The notes under the pieces were generated by a model. That model worked only from the letters and a program-made list of their open reading frames with translations, was not told the origin of the DNA and made no database searches. Positions 1 through 13,800 of a stretch of DNA of 64,000 bases are shown here, in pieces; the stretch's first letter is position 1, and each line of letters opens with the position of its first letter. The translations under genes and the position numbers were made by a program. Source of the stretch: Eumeta japonica (taxonomy: Eukaryota > Arthropoda > Insecta > Lepidoptera > Psychidae); the NCBI GenBank assembly GCA_005406025.1, contig BGZK01001365.1:62001-126000 (forward strand). Direction: 5' to 3'.

Positions 1-757
1 GCCCATTGCACCTTTTCCAAGTCCTTGTTCCTTCTTTGAATTCGAACGAAGCATCATTCTCGTTTCAGTGATTTCTAACTCCTTCTGTAACCCTTTAGTC
101 TTGTTGTCGTTGTTGTAACCTAACCTAACCTAACCTTTGCCATGGTAATTATAAAATATAAAAAAAAAATATTAAAGCAATTTTTCCTCCTTTTTTAGAT
201 TTCCGAGCTAAAACGTCAAAAACTCTTATAGTTTTGTCATATTCGTCCGTTCGTCCGCCCGTCCTTCCGTCCGTATGTTAAGGGCATTTTATAAAAAAAT
301 ACGAGATATATATTAATGAAATTAATAGTGTGTGTCTTGTATAAACCGCTACTTAGTTTGATATAATAATTAAATAAAAAAAAAAATTCTAGTGGAATCA
401 CTCCATACATGTCAGCAAACATTAACGTGTGACACATATTACGACAGTACTTTTAAAAACACTAAGGTTTTTTTAAGCAATTGTTCTGATTAAGTGAATA
501 ATTTCAGAAATAATCGCTCTGAAAGTAGCATTGTCCCCCCCTCATCTATTTTCTAAACCGTATGTCCAAAAAATATGAAAAAAATAACGAAGGGAACGCT
601 TAATAAATACTTTAAATAGAAATTATTTTGAGCATGAGTTATTGCCAAAAAACTGCGCGTTTCAACAACAAATTGCCATGAAGATATGCTATTTTGCAGA
701 TGCACTTTAGTTTACACTAGTTTTATAGTAATTATCGACATACCTACTTCTTTTTCT
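1..757. other. Gene A intron sequence, AT-rich
   Basis: No exon seen. It contains about three CCTAA units (118-136), the insect telomere motif but far too short to be a telomere, and a degenerate CCGT-type microsatellite at about 240-276. Short open stretches here show no recognisable protein. Confidence 0.6.
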
Positions 758-765
758 AGTTATAG

Positions 766-924
766 CAGTCCTGGATTTGTCAATAGGCCGTATAGGCAGG
801 CCGAGGCCTAGGGGCGGCAGCGTCCTAAGGGCGGCAGATTTCAGAAAAACATTATTTTAGAAAGGTACATGGGGCGGCGGAAATAAAGTGGCCTACACTC
901 AAAAAAAATATAAATCCGCCACTG
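766..924. mobile_element. hAT-type MITE with perfect 8-bp target duplication
   Basis: The ends are CAGTCCTGGATTTG and, reverse-complemented, CAGTGGCGGATTT, typical of hAT terminal repeats. The 8-bp AGTTATAG occurs immediately on both sides (758-765 and 925-932). At about 159 bp it has no coding capacity, and its interior has the GGGGCGGCAG-rich sequence often seen in such insect MITEs. It lies in a gene A intron. Confidence 0.85.
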
Positions 925-932
925 AGTTATAG

Positions 933-1407
933 GCGAATAAACTATTCTGTACGGGAAACATGGAAAAAGTGTAACAATGTACTTTTTGTCTCTAACTCAT
1001 CGGGAAGTTAGATTGAAACGTATTTCGAAATTCCACCCGGACAGGCATACAACAATAGCGATATAATAAAACGTGCTACAATGAATCCATCTCCATTCCA
1101 TTATTATTAAACCACTGTTCCACTACCACGCACACACACGTTTGAAAACGCACGCACCTGTCCATCAAACACGTCAATTTGAAATTCACACTTATCAGTT
1201 GACTAAGATAGTGTTAAAGATTGAAACATTAGTGACATTAAATTGATGTCACAAATGCTAATATTTCAAACACGTCACAATATAATATCTATATTTTGAC
1301 ATGTTTAGTTTTTGGGTTCAACAGTTAACTTTTGCAAATGAAAGTTTGAACAACGTCGCTGATAATCTATATAAATGAGTACTTTCTAAAGCAAATTATA
1401 ATTACAG
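933..1407. other. Gene A intron, nothing recognised
   Basis: AT-rich sequence up to the exon 4 acceptor. I see no exon, repeat boundary or structured RNA. Confidence 0.5.
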
Positions 1408-1535
1408 AGTATAATAATGGCGCACGGACGCGTGCGCACGGCGCGCGCAATCTACGCGCAGGCAGAGCTGCTGGGCGCCAACATCAACCGCTCGCCGTCC
1501 GCGTACACGCACAACCCGCGCGCTGAGAGGGACAG
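1408..1535 (+). CDS. CDase: Gene A exon 4 (NINRSP region)
   Basis: The exon follows TTACAG and ends before GTCTGC, leaving two bases of a split Arg codon (phase 2). It encodes SIIMAHGRV then the family hallmark GANINRSPSAYTHNP. Length is 128 nt, identical to gene B exon 4. The in-frame ATG near its start is internal, because gene B reads through the same place from a preceding exon. Confidence 0.93.
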
Positions 1536-1858
1536 GTCTGCGTTACATTATGTCGTTTTTCAATGAAATAATTCGGTCTTTAGTGTTTCGTGTCGAATCT
1601 AGATAACAATAAAATTTGAAATGAAAGTGAGAGAACTGAAAAATTATAATTAAATTTTCTCTTGTATTGTTTTTGAAGTAAAACTTCTTTACGTACGCTT
1701 GACTTGGGGAGTAAGCTGATGAATGCGTGACGAGAGCGTTACGAAAAGTGTGATCGGGCGAAGTGAACGGAACGCTGTGAGAGGAAGAGGAAAAGAAAAT
1801 CGTGCGCGCACACATATTTTTTTTCTCTTCCTCTCATAGCCAGTGCATGAAATATATA

Positions 1859-1894
<36 letters not shown>

Positions 1895-4800
1895 AGTTAG
1901 TAGTTCGTTTGCGACTTAGCTAGCGTTACGCGAACGGTGATTTCTTGATTATTTCGTACCAATAATGAAAATAATGAATAAATTTAAAAACTCTATTCAA
2001 AAATATTAATTTATCAATGAAAACCCATAATAAATTTAAATATTTGTAGAAAATTAATACACGTGTAATACATATATAAACGTGTCTATAAATATATACA
2101 CGTACGTATACATGGGGCTATAGAAGATTTACTTCAGTCGTTTGGTCTAAAGCACACTCGTTTGGATTTTTATTAGTGATATTTATGATATAGTCTGATA
2201 GATTGATAGTTTGTATAAGGTACGGTAGTGGGTCCCTACTACAAACTATTATCAGATAAGATTTTTTTAAGTTCATTTTTTACGTGGGGTAAAACGAGGG
2301 TTGAATTTCGTATGAAATTTTTTTACGGAGCGAGGTATGACTATAAAATTTGATATCAATATTGCTTACTGTAAAATGTGAGTTGCGTTTCTTATAATAT
2401 AATGGGGGGAGGGTACTAGGGTATAATGTACAAAAATTGAAGGGTCTACGGGAAGTGCAATCGAAATTCACGACCGGGAAAAGAAATTGACAACGGAACC
2501 AAGGTCAAAACCGAGTATCGAATCGGTATTAAGATGAAAAGCGAGACCCGTATTGAAAACAGGAACAGTACCGGAACTAGAATTGAAAGCAAGAGCGAGA
2601 TAAGATTGGGAGTGACAGTGAGGTCTTTATATAAAAGATGAGGGAATACATTCTATGTCTCCGCGGTGAAGCTGGGGGCCTTATTGTCTAAAAGAAATCG
2701 ATTTTTGATTTCGCATGATTTTAAAATTACTTTAGTCATTCCCGACTTGATATTTCGAAATTCTAATTGTATTTCTATTAACAGTGATGCCTCTACAAAG
2801 AAATCAATAGATTATAAAAAAGAAATTGAATTATATTTGAATTCAAAAACCATTAGAGATCGCGATTTCGCAATTATTCTAAAATTGCGCTGTCAAAGCG
2901 AAAACTGGTCTATAGCGATTCTCAAGCGATTTACAATCGATTTTTCGTTATTAGTATTTTGTATAAAGTGAAGAATTATTTTTTTTTGTCTATCGTTAAA
3001 TTAAATGAAATCTTTGCACATTTAACCAGGACCGATGAAATTACAATAATATAGTCTAATTGGACTGATTTGATGATGGAGCCAGAAGGTAGGCACAGGA
3101 ACTCCATAACGGAATAATATATCCTAGTCGCGTTTGAGCTTGTTAGAATTATCTTGAGATGTACTCTCACCATGAGTGATTTTCAAGGTCTGATGATGGA
3201 GTCGGAAGGTAAGCACTAAAATTCCATAATAGAACAACGTAGTCTGGCATTATTTGGGTTTAATGGCATTTTTTAAAGTGCACTTTGGTCATAATTGGCT
3301 TTCGGGGGCTGATGATGGAGCCAGAAGGTAAACTTAGGATTTCAATAATGAGACAACGTATTCTAGCTGTGTTTGGTCTTGTAGAAATCGTCTTGAGATC
3401 TACTTTGACCATGAACAATTTTCAGGGTCTGATGATGTAGCCGGAAGATAGGCACTAGTATTCCATAATAGAACAACGTATCTGAGTGGTTTTCGCGGTT
3501 GTTGGAATTGTCTTGGAATGAACTTTGACCGTGATTGATTTTTAGAGTTTAATGATGAAGCCGGATGGTAAACGCTAATACTCCATAATGAAATAACGCA
3601 GCATAGCCGTGTTTGGGTTTGTTGCTATTGTCGTGGAATACACTTTGACCGTGATTGGCTTTCAGGGTCTGATAATGGAGCTAGAAGTTTGAAAGCTCCA
3701 TCATCAGAAAGTCAATTATGGCCAAAGTGCACTTGAAAAATTCGATATAGAACAAATACGACTAGGCTACGTTGTTATATTATGGGGTGTTAGTATTTAC
3801 CTTCCGGCTTCATTATCAGACCCTGAAAATCACCCATGGTGAGAGTACATCTCAAGCTAACTCTAATAAGCTCAAACACGGCTAGGATATGTTATTTTGT
3901 TATGGATTCCTCTGCCTACCTTCTGGCTCCATCATCAGATCAGTCCAATTATACCATATTATTGTAGTCATCGGTCCTCTATAAGTGTGCAAAATTTTAA
4001 TTTAATCTAAAGCTTTAAAGTCCCTTAAAATTGCGTATAAGATTAACATTTTTTTAAATCCAACAATTTTGATTTCCGAAATCGCAATCTTTTTCTGTTT
4101 TTACGAAATAAGGCCGCAGGACGGAAAGTTAATAAAACACTTACGCTGTGCTGTTGTTAACTACTAGAAAAAGACACATTTTGTCGAGCAGAAGGCGTCA
4201 CTAGCCAGCGCCTCGCGATGTAGTGGTGTGTACAAACGAATGCCCACTGCCACCACCGGTAATTACCTAAACTTCTAAAATGTGAAACAAACATGATTGC
4301 CAGATTAATTTTGTTAAAATCTTTACGATAGCGTAGCATTATGTCTTCAAATTGTGATGTTCATGAGTGTAGGTACGAGCATGACGTGGACAAGACGCTG
4401 GCACAAGTGCGGTTCGAGTCCACTAACGGGGAGGTGCTGGGCGTCATCAACTGGTTCGCCGTGCATCCCACCAGCATGAACAACACCAACAAGCTCGTAT
4501 CCTCTGATAATGTGGGCTACGCCTCCATCCTCATGGAGAAGGAGCTCAATGGACCCGGCGTGCACCCGGGCAGGGTTTGTCATTAATCTATATTTTGGTT
4601 TCTGCATCTTTTGCAATGTTTACTACATTCACTAAATTGAATAACTTGTGCAGAGTTCTTAGCTATTCTATTTATTAAGAATCATATTTTTATTTATTAA
4701 GAAAATAAAAATATATTTTTATTTATTAAGAAAATAAAAATATGGTATGGAACCAGAATCAGATTCGTTTTTGTCCCGTTTTTTCTTATGAATCTATGTT

Positions 4801-7800
4801 ATATTATTAATTATGTATATTTTTGTGAAGATATTCAAATATATCATGTAATTACAATAATATGCAGAACTTTAAATTCAATTTATTGTCCATGTACACA
4901 GGGCAAAATAGTGTGTGCGTTTGCTTCCACCAACCTGGGGGACGTGTCGCCCAACACACGCGGGCCGCACTGTGAGCGCTCGGGTCGCGTCTGCGACAAC
5001 GAACACCTGCTGTGTGCGGCCGGCGAGAAGTGTTTCGCCTCCGGCCCCGGCGTCGACATGTTCGACAGCACCAGGATCATCGCCACTAAGATGTTCGATA
5101 CCGCCATGGTCAGACATTGTCTTCTATCGGTTGTATTCAGGATATGCATCAGGTCTAATTGATGAGATAATTGATTATGTTTACGTGCACTTAGCCCATG
5201 ACACGCTTCGTGGCTCTCAATGTCTTTTACTTTTTATGATCTACGACGACCTTATTCATATCTTTTATTGCAAAAAAATATATTTATGTTCTTTTCATAT
5301 ATTTGACTAAAGTCTTCCATTCGGTTGGTTTCCAGGAATTGTTGAGATCTCCCGGCGAAGACGTGACCGGCGACGGCGAGGTGCGCGCCCTGCACCAGTA
5401 CGTGGCCATGCCGGAGCAGCGCGTGCGCGCGTACGACCCGCTCACCGACACCTTCAACTCGGTCAGTGTGCGACGTCTCTCACACAGGACATATGTCGTG
5501 ACGTCACATTTGAAGCAATGTAGATGACTGTGTGTATATTTATTTGTAACTATTTATAAAAGGCAAATTTTCGCTGAGTACAAAAATTAAAAACGTAAAG
5601 TTTTCGGTAATGATTAATCAAACACCGGAATGCTTCTTGAGATATGAAAAGCAGGACTTTATTGATACTTTTATAATGTTTTCACTTTTTCGTTTTATAT
5701 TTGTTTGAATCCGAATTATATTTGGGAAAAATAATCGTCTTTCAATTCAATATGTTATTAAAACCCAAACGACCAGTATCTGTGCATTTAGTATGTGTAA
5801 AACCAAACTATATGGGATGTTTAATAAAAACGAATGACTTCAAAAAACAACGTTCATTTAGAAGTGGTAGATTCACAGGTTTGTTATTCAAAGTAATAGT
5901 TTACATAACACGATAGGCGTATCCATGTATTAGGTCAGCACCTATAGATTTTTTAATAGTGTCGGAAAAGGAAAAACTACGTTTTCATAAATGAACGCAT
6001 ATAATTTTTGAAATTGTATGTAACGTTACATAAGTAATAATTGTCGGTAACGTATATTAGTCTGTTAATATTTATAAAATGTAATACACAAACTCCATTG
6101 GCTAGATGATGTCTTACGTTAAAATTTCTGATAGCTAACAGTAACACAAATAATGAGTAAAATGATATGCTTACATTATAAGTGCATACATAGACAGACA
6201 CGTTGTGTTTTATAATAGTTCGGGGAAAATTTTTTCGTATACTATAAATAAAAAGTTGCGATAAAATGTTTTTGATTGTGCTGTTTGTATTGGATTAGTT
6301 TTGATACCATTAAATAGATGACATTAAAAAAAAAAAGTAAAAATGGAACGACATTTTTACTTTTTTTTTCTCGTCACCAAAATGAATGAATCTAAAGAAG
6401 AAATTCGATACATTTTGAAGTTTAATTACAAAAAAAGGGAATAATGCGACATAAGCCGCGAACAATTCGTGACGCTTATGGATCTAATTCAGTGACGGTA
6501 AGAGTAGCACAAAACTAGTTCAAGTCCGGTGATTTTGATGTTGAGGATGAACCTCGCTCTGCTCGACCTGTTACGGATAAATTCGTTGTCATTTTGGAAA
6601 AATAGTGGAAGACCGGCATATTACTTCTTTCGACATAACTGAAGAGCTGGGGACTGACCACAAATAAGTTTTAACCTTGTATTGTGTGAGGTGTTAATGT
6701 TAGTATTTTGACCTATTTTAAAAAACTGGATGTATGAAAAAGCTCGATACTTGGGTCCCACACGACTTCACTAAAAGAAATTTAATAAATCGTGTATTAT
6801 TTGCCATTCTCTATTGGAACGTATTGAAACCGAACCGTTCTTGAAAACATTGATCACTGGTTATGAAAAATGGATTACCAACGACAAGAACGTGCGAAAA
6901 AGATCATGGTCAAAAGGCAAGTAAGTTCTATAGATTATAGCAAAACCCGGGTTAAGTCGCAATAATTTGATGCCATGAGTATGGTGGGATTGGAAGGGCA
7001 TTTTATATTATGAGCTTTTACCACTGGGAAAAACCATCACCATTCGGATGGTTTTGCCCAGACCAGTAGAAGTTGGCAGTGTGATAAAGTGATAAAGGTT
7101 GTTGGCAGTAGATAAACTATCAATTCGGATGGTTTCTCTACTGCCAACAGCTGATGACACTCAAGAAGAAGTAGAGCAAAATGACCGAAATTGATCAACA
7201 GAAAAGGTGATGGTTTTTCACCACGATAACGCCAGACCAGACGCATCTTTAGCTACTCAGCAAATATTGAGAGAGTTTGGTTGGGAAGTATTAATACATC
7301 CATCATAAGGTTCTTATCTTTCACCCTCAGATTTTTATGTGTTCCAGTCTCTTCAGAATTCATCAGGTAGTGTTAGGTTAACATCAAGAAAGACCTGTCA
7401 AAACTACTTGTCGCAGTTTTTTGATCAGAAGTCCCGAAGTTTCTACAGCAATGAGATTATGTCACTACCTATAAAATGGCAACAAGTTGTTGAACAAAAT
7501 GGCATATATTGTAATTAAATGTTAATAAGATATGAAGAAAATTTATCTTGAATTTGTATATAGAATACGAAAAAATTTTTTGTCGACCTTATATTTGTAT
7601 TTCTTATTATATAGTTAGCTTTAAAATTTTACTATACATTTTATATCGTGTTCAGAGCAAGATAGTGGAAGGCTGCTTGCCGGCTATGGGGTACAGCTTC
7701 GCGGCGGGCACCACCGACGGCCCGGGCGTGTTCAACTTTACGCAGGGCACCACCAGCTCCAACCCGCTGTGGGACGCCGTGCGCGACTTCATCGCAGAGC

Positions 7801-10800
7801 CCACGGTCCGCGACGTGGCGTGCCATGCGCCCAAGCCTATTCTGCTCGCCACTGGCCGGGTATGCCGCCGGCCATAACTCTGACACTGAAATTTTTCATT
7901 ACGAAATTATTTTTTAAAATAACTGGAAACTGTTTTTCAATGTGTTGCAAGTTAAAGTAATATCGAAATAGAAGTTCTTCAAATTTTTGATACTAAAAAA
8001 CGATCTTTTACAATGTACTGGTCTTAGTGCAGAGAAAAAGATGTTTTTGAATTTAGACTTGTATTTGACGGTTGGTGTCGACAGTGGGTACTTTGTGAGT
8101 GACTTTATTACGTGCATCAAATCGTTGAAGGAACTTCCGACAACGGGGTTTCTGATATATGATATTGGGACCTTCAAGACAAAAGTGTATGTCATTTTTT
8201 TAAAACTGCAACTAAGTCGGCAATTCTCTCGGTGTTGCTGACGTTCGTGGGCGGCAGTGATCACTTATTATAGAGTGACCGATGTGTTCGTTATATAAAT
8301 CGCTAAATTAATTTTTATTAAATATTGCGTCTAAAGCGAAAAAAAAATTTATGTGCGTGTTGTTTTCCATTTTTCTCCTTACATTTGTCATTTCAGCTGC
8401 CGATTATCTATATAGATTCAAAAGTGAGTGTTTTTCTATATTTTTGAAGCTGTTTATTCCTTCGCGTTTAGAGATTTTGAGGAATCATTCTGGAAAAGTT
8501 CTAAAGAGAACTTTGCAGGGTGCTGTCAATAACGTACTTTCAAAAGTGAAAGTACGTTATTGACAGCACCCTGTAATTTGTTTTGAGTTTATTTATCAAA
8601 AATTAAAGATGCCAATGCAAGATATTGAAAGGGGTCATCAAGTATGTCGTGGCGTATCGCAGGCTAAGTTCCCGTACGAGTGGCAGCCGCAGATAGTGTC
8701 GTGCAGTGTGGCCCGCGTCGGCCGGCTGCTGCTGGCGGCCGTGCCCGGCGAGTTCACGACGATGTCGGGCCGACGGCTGCGGCGCGCGCTGGCCGCGGCG
8801 GCGGGCCCGCAGGTCGCGCACGTCGTCGTGGCCGGCCTCGCCAACGTCTACGCCGACTACATAGCCACGCCCGAGGAGTACCAAGTCAGTGATTCTGTCT
8901 CGTTGTTTTTTTCGCACTTCCTTTACGTATGCGTGATTCCTTTATTAAGTAAAATCCGCATATTTTATTTGGAATGCTCACAGATTGTTAATTAGATCTA
9001 AAATGTCCGTGGTCAAGAAATAATTATGCAGATTTCGAACTTAATTTTTAAATTATTAATAGTGTGTCAATTTTCTGCGTAGGCGCAGCGCTATGAAGGG
9101 GCGTCCACCATATACGGTCCGCACACTCTCGACATCTACCTCAACAAGTACGTCGAGCTCACCGCTGCACTCATGCAGGTTTTAGCTCTCTCATCTTTAA
9201 TTTTTAGTACGTTTCTCGAATCAAAAGAGAAACTTTGACGTTTCTTCGTTATTTGTGTTAATAATATAATTCTAGCATTTTTGACCGAGGTGTAATTTAT
9301 AGGGGAACAAAAATTGGGATATCAAAAAACATTTACAAATGTGAATTACATGCCAGAATTGAAACAAACTCTGTTTAAGCTTTTACGTTCTATAATATAA
9401 TCAAAGGTCTATGGGCTTATTTCGACGTCTTCCTGTCATAGTAATTTTCGTCAGGCGTTTCTTTCTGTAAGTACCTCATTCCTTTTCAAGAAATGTCAAT
9501 GATAACGAGCTTCATTATAAAGTCTAGCCTATTCAAATTGTATAATTCATATAACTACGACACATCAATTAAACGACGTGGCAATGACGTTACGAAGTGC
9601 ATTTGTTCTGTCGATCTGTCCGTTCGGCCCTGGCGATTTGAGCGAGACAGAGTGTGATGTGCAGGGCGCGGAGCTGGGCCCGGGCCCCACGCCGGGCGAC
9701 CACAGCGAGTCGTTGATTTCTCTGGTGCCACCTGTGCTGTGGGACGCGGCCGCCTGGGGCCACGAGTTCGGCGACTGCGTGCAGCAGCCGCGCGCCCGGT
9801 ACGCCCGCGGCGAGACGGTCGTCGCCAGATTCGTGAGTTCATTTCTGAGCTTGCTTTTACTGCTTTATTCATCCATCGTTTCAGTTGTGTAGGTGTACAT
9901 CGCACCTACTTCATCCGCTACACGAATCTACCAGCAGTTCAACAACATGAAAGGTCTTCGGAAATACGTTCAGTCTAACCGTTCTGATATAATTTACACT
10001 TTAAATTTCTGATTTTAATGTAATATACATTTAAATTTTTGTTTAATCTCGAGTAACGTTAGTTACGTGTAACAGTAGTAGTTAGTGGCCATTGGTCCAT
10101 TACTAACTTATGAATTTACTAAAAAATGTAAGAGATAAGGCACATGTAAATGGACCATATACGATCGGCGATATCTCTCGAACACCTTAATTGATCTGTG
10201 AAATTTTTACTCCCATCGATGGGTTATTTTGTGTACTACTTTTAAGCATTTTTCGTAGGCCAATCGGACGTACAGTGTCCGAGTTATACTGCCCAAGTAA
10301 CAAAATGTGGTTTTGTAGTGGTTCCGGAGTCAGGTCCATAACAAGTTAGTAAAAGTTTATAACCACGGAAAAGGGCCCATTTTATACGCGTACTTTTGCT
10401 AATAAAACACAGTAGACTTGGCGAGCACCACTTAGACCAATAACACACTTATAGTTGGACTCCGGAGAACCATTTGCTCCTGCGAAGCTCACTATGAACA
10501 TTTGATAGAACCAGGTAGGCCTGTAACGTACACCGCACTTCTATTACTTTTCTGTTGTGTTGTGTTGTGTGATTGAGGAGAAAAATAAAAGGTAAGTTCA
10601 TCTATTTTATATAAAGTTTATTAAAAAGTATTTAGCACGTAATATTACACGTGCATTAATGTTTGCACGGCAAACGCGTAAGTGTTTTCGATGAAGTATA
10701 TTGTGTTTTACATCTCAATTTTTGTTCGCCTTTCGTACAAGGCGTATTTACTAAGTTGTGTTTAAAAATAATATTTGTCCTAACAGCATTATCGCGCAAT

Positions 10801-13800
10801 ATTATGACGACTTAGGGTTCCGCTTACAAATGTCTTATGCTTAAATTTAATAGCTAAGAGTTTATTATTTTTATGTTTTAGTTGTGACTTTGGTCGAACT
10901 ATCATGGTCATATTTCTGGACGTAGACCGTTTTTTGACTAAAATTGATATTCGAGCCTTAAAAACTGCGAGGTGGCCTTGGCTCGAAACCCGTTTCTTGT
11001 TATGTACCTCGCAATTGCCATGGTTGTGGCCATAAAGTTTGAACATATTCTGTAGAAAGGCCAGTTCACATTGTTTTGAAGGAAGAAAACATAAAATTAT
11101 TATTTAAAGAAAAAAAATTTTGGTGTGAAAATTGCAACGTTTTCGCTGTTTATGACCTTTTCACCAGTGACGAATGTGAACTAGGTAATTAATTTTATTA
11201 CTTCATTTCATAAATATTTTTTAAAGATGTAATTGCTGCTTGGTGGAAATCATCCGTAAATATACTAGATAGATATTTTTATGGTATAACCTGTGGTATC
11301 ACTACGGGGAATCCCTGTGTTATGTAGATAATGTTTGAACTGAAGTTAGCCACGCGCGCGGGGAAGCTGGCGCGACGCTCGCTCGCACTCCGCGTGTGTT
11401 TTTTTTTTTTTGACCGGGTTATGCGGAATTTTTACCCACTAAAACCACTCTCTTGGGGTGACTTTAATGTAACGCTTATATGTCCGACGCGGAGTAAATA
11501 TGCGTTGACGGGCGGATGAAGCAAATAATAAACAAAGTTTGGGGACTTCGCGTCGTGTGGGAAAAGATTCATTGATTATTAACTACGATTACTGGCCCAG
11601 TTTGGGATGTAAGGGAGATAATTTTAAGCGAGTTAAAATTTATTATTTTTAATCGCCTTTACGAGTGAGGCGTGCTCGATAAGACATATCAATTTTTTTG
11701 CGAGAATCGCGAGCTCGTTAGTGTTAATAATAGATATTATTGACATTAATTGATTTAGATCGTCCGCGGCGGACGTCTGATTTTGTTTCCCTGCGGCAGG
11801 GACTGCGTGGTCCGGCCGCTGAGCGGGCGCTCGGTGCGGCGCAGCCTTCACGGGCGGGGAGGCTCTTTTTGGAGCACGCGAGCATCCTAGGTAATTGGCC
11901 GTGTGGCCTTTTTGCTTACATAGGACACAGGCGGGTGAATTGTCTGTGTCCTTGTTGCGTGTGCATTGCGCTGTGCCGTAGTTATCCTGCGCAACGCGCA
12001 GGATTGAAGCAGTGGCGGGGCGAGTATCCATAGGATTGGCAGTTGTGGCACTGCCCGGGTAATGCGCGTTTGCGGGATTGCTCCGCTTTTATTCCGGAGA
12101 GGGAACATACGCTTCTCATTTCGAAGAAGGCGGCTTTCGTTGCCTTGACGTTGGCCTCGGCTGTGCCGGAGACCAAAATTAGGTCGAGGGGCTCGCGGAA
12201 GCGGTTCAGTATGCGGCGTACTGACCGCACCGAGAGATTTTGAGCGTGGAGGTCTTCCTTGACCGCATCGACGGGTATATCCCTAAGGACTCCCCTCAGG
12301 ACTACCCTGATTTCCCGCTCCTCTTTAAGGGAGTAGGTGTGGAACACGTAACTTTGAGTTACGAGAAGATTTTGCAGATTTCTGAAGTCTGCAACGGTTT
12401 TCGCTTGCAGTTTTAATCCCTGAATGGAATTATGTGCTTGCGATATCTGGATATTTTTGTTTGCAATTTTTTTGCGCAGCTCGGTCCACCAGTCTTTGTT
12501 CTGTACGAACACGAGTGGCGGCTTCGGGACGCACGGTGCAGGGGTGGGGGAAGTGGTGACGTCAGCCTCATCACTTTAGTTTTTGCTGTTTTGCGCGGCC
12601 GCGGGTGCTGCCGCTTTAACGGATTTTTCAGTTTTTACCGACCCTTGTGAGGCTGCGGTAGGCTGGGAAAGTTTTCTCCAGCTCTCTGGAGCGTCATAAA
12701 TCGACTTGGTCGATTTGGCGGGAGTGGTTGTATTAGTATTCAGTGCCTTTTTGAGTTTTTTGGTAGAAATCCGGAACTAAGTAGAACCATTGGTTGCTTG
12801 AGCGACAAATAAGACTTCGGGTTTCGTTCGGGAAGTTTTTCGGGCCCGGAGTGTAGTGAAGTCGGAGTGATCCGAAATGTCACTCCACCCGGGATCGGAA
12901 TCGGAGGTAGAATCCTCCGACGGGCGAAGGGCAGCTGACCGTTTACTGGGTTCCTTTACGGGGTTATATTCGACCTCCATATCGAGGTCGAAGACAGTGT
13001 CTAGTGCGTCAGGGGAGGCCAGAGATGCGCAGTACATCTTGAACTCGCGAAGGAGATCGAAGTGGCCGCGCTCCGTGAGGAATTCTTTAAGTCATTTGCT
13101 CTCCATTGTCGCAGCCGCGAGAGTGCTCGGCCGTAGCTAAACGTTCCCGCAGCATCACAAAGGATGCCACGACGCGACGACCGCGCGGCGCGCAGGCAGG
13201 GTCGTGTGACGAAACGAGATGAATTAAGAGAGAAGAGTAAAGAGGGGTGCGAGACACACGGATCGCGATGCGTTAGGCCGCAAACGAAGCGCCGCGCGGC
13301 GGGACCCGACGCGCACACAACGCTCGGCGCGACCCCGCAGGCGGGGGGGATCGCGGCGCTGCGTGAGTTATCGAATTAACACGTGCCGGTTGTTGAGAAC
13401 GTTAGGTTACCTCGGCAAAAGGATGACGCAAGCTCGTCGCTGGGCACTTCCTGTACTCATTGTGATGATCACTGGGCACACATTGCACTTACGGCGCGCT
13501 GTAGTGCGACCGTTCGGAACGGACACCGGACGACTACTGAAGCCTCAGTGTGTGTGTCTGTTCTTGTTCAGTAAGCTCTTGCTGTGCTAATGTGACGACG
13601 GCGGACGTGCGTGAATAATATTGAACAATAATTTTGGTTTACTCAGAAAGGTTGATGTTGTGCACTACTTACTTAATCTGTTCATCTGACGCCCACTAGC
13701 ACCAAAGGTAAATCGCCGGTGCCGGTTAACTGAGCTTTGACAACGTCATACCATAGGAACATATTTTGGGATAAGTATTGGTGCAGGTGGGCCTTAAAGC

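Noticed and set aside
118..136. CCTAA repeats, possible telomere-derived DNA
   Set aside because: Only about three units. The same short motif occurs inside mariner copy 3 (51545-51560), so it is likely incidental.
2666..2971. 101-codon open stretch
   Set aside because: Starts at GTG, lies in the foldback element arm, and shows no protein-like features.
4347..4616. Antisense open frame over gene A exon 5
   Set aside because: GC-rich shadow of a well-supported sense exon. Similar shadows over other ceramidase exons were also dropped.
7987..8241. 84-codon ORF in a gene A intron
   Set aside because: No recognised motif, no splice context linking it to gene A, and it overlaps a dispersed-repeat tail.
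10789..11046. 85-codon minus-strand ORF
   Set aside because: Basic, low-information sequence inside the candidate EnSpm region; no family recognised.
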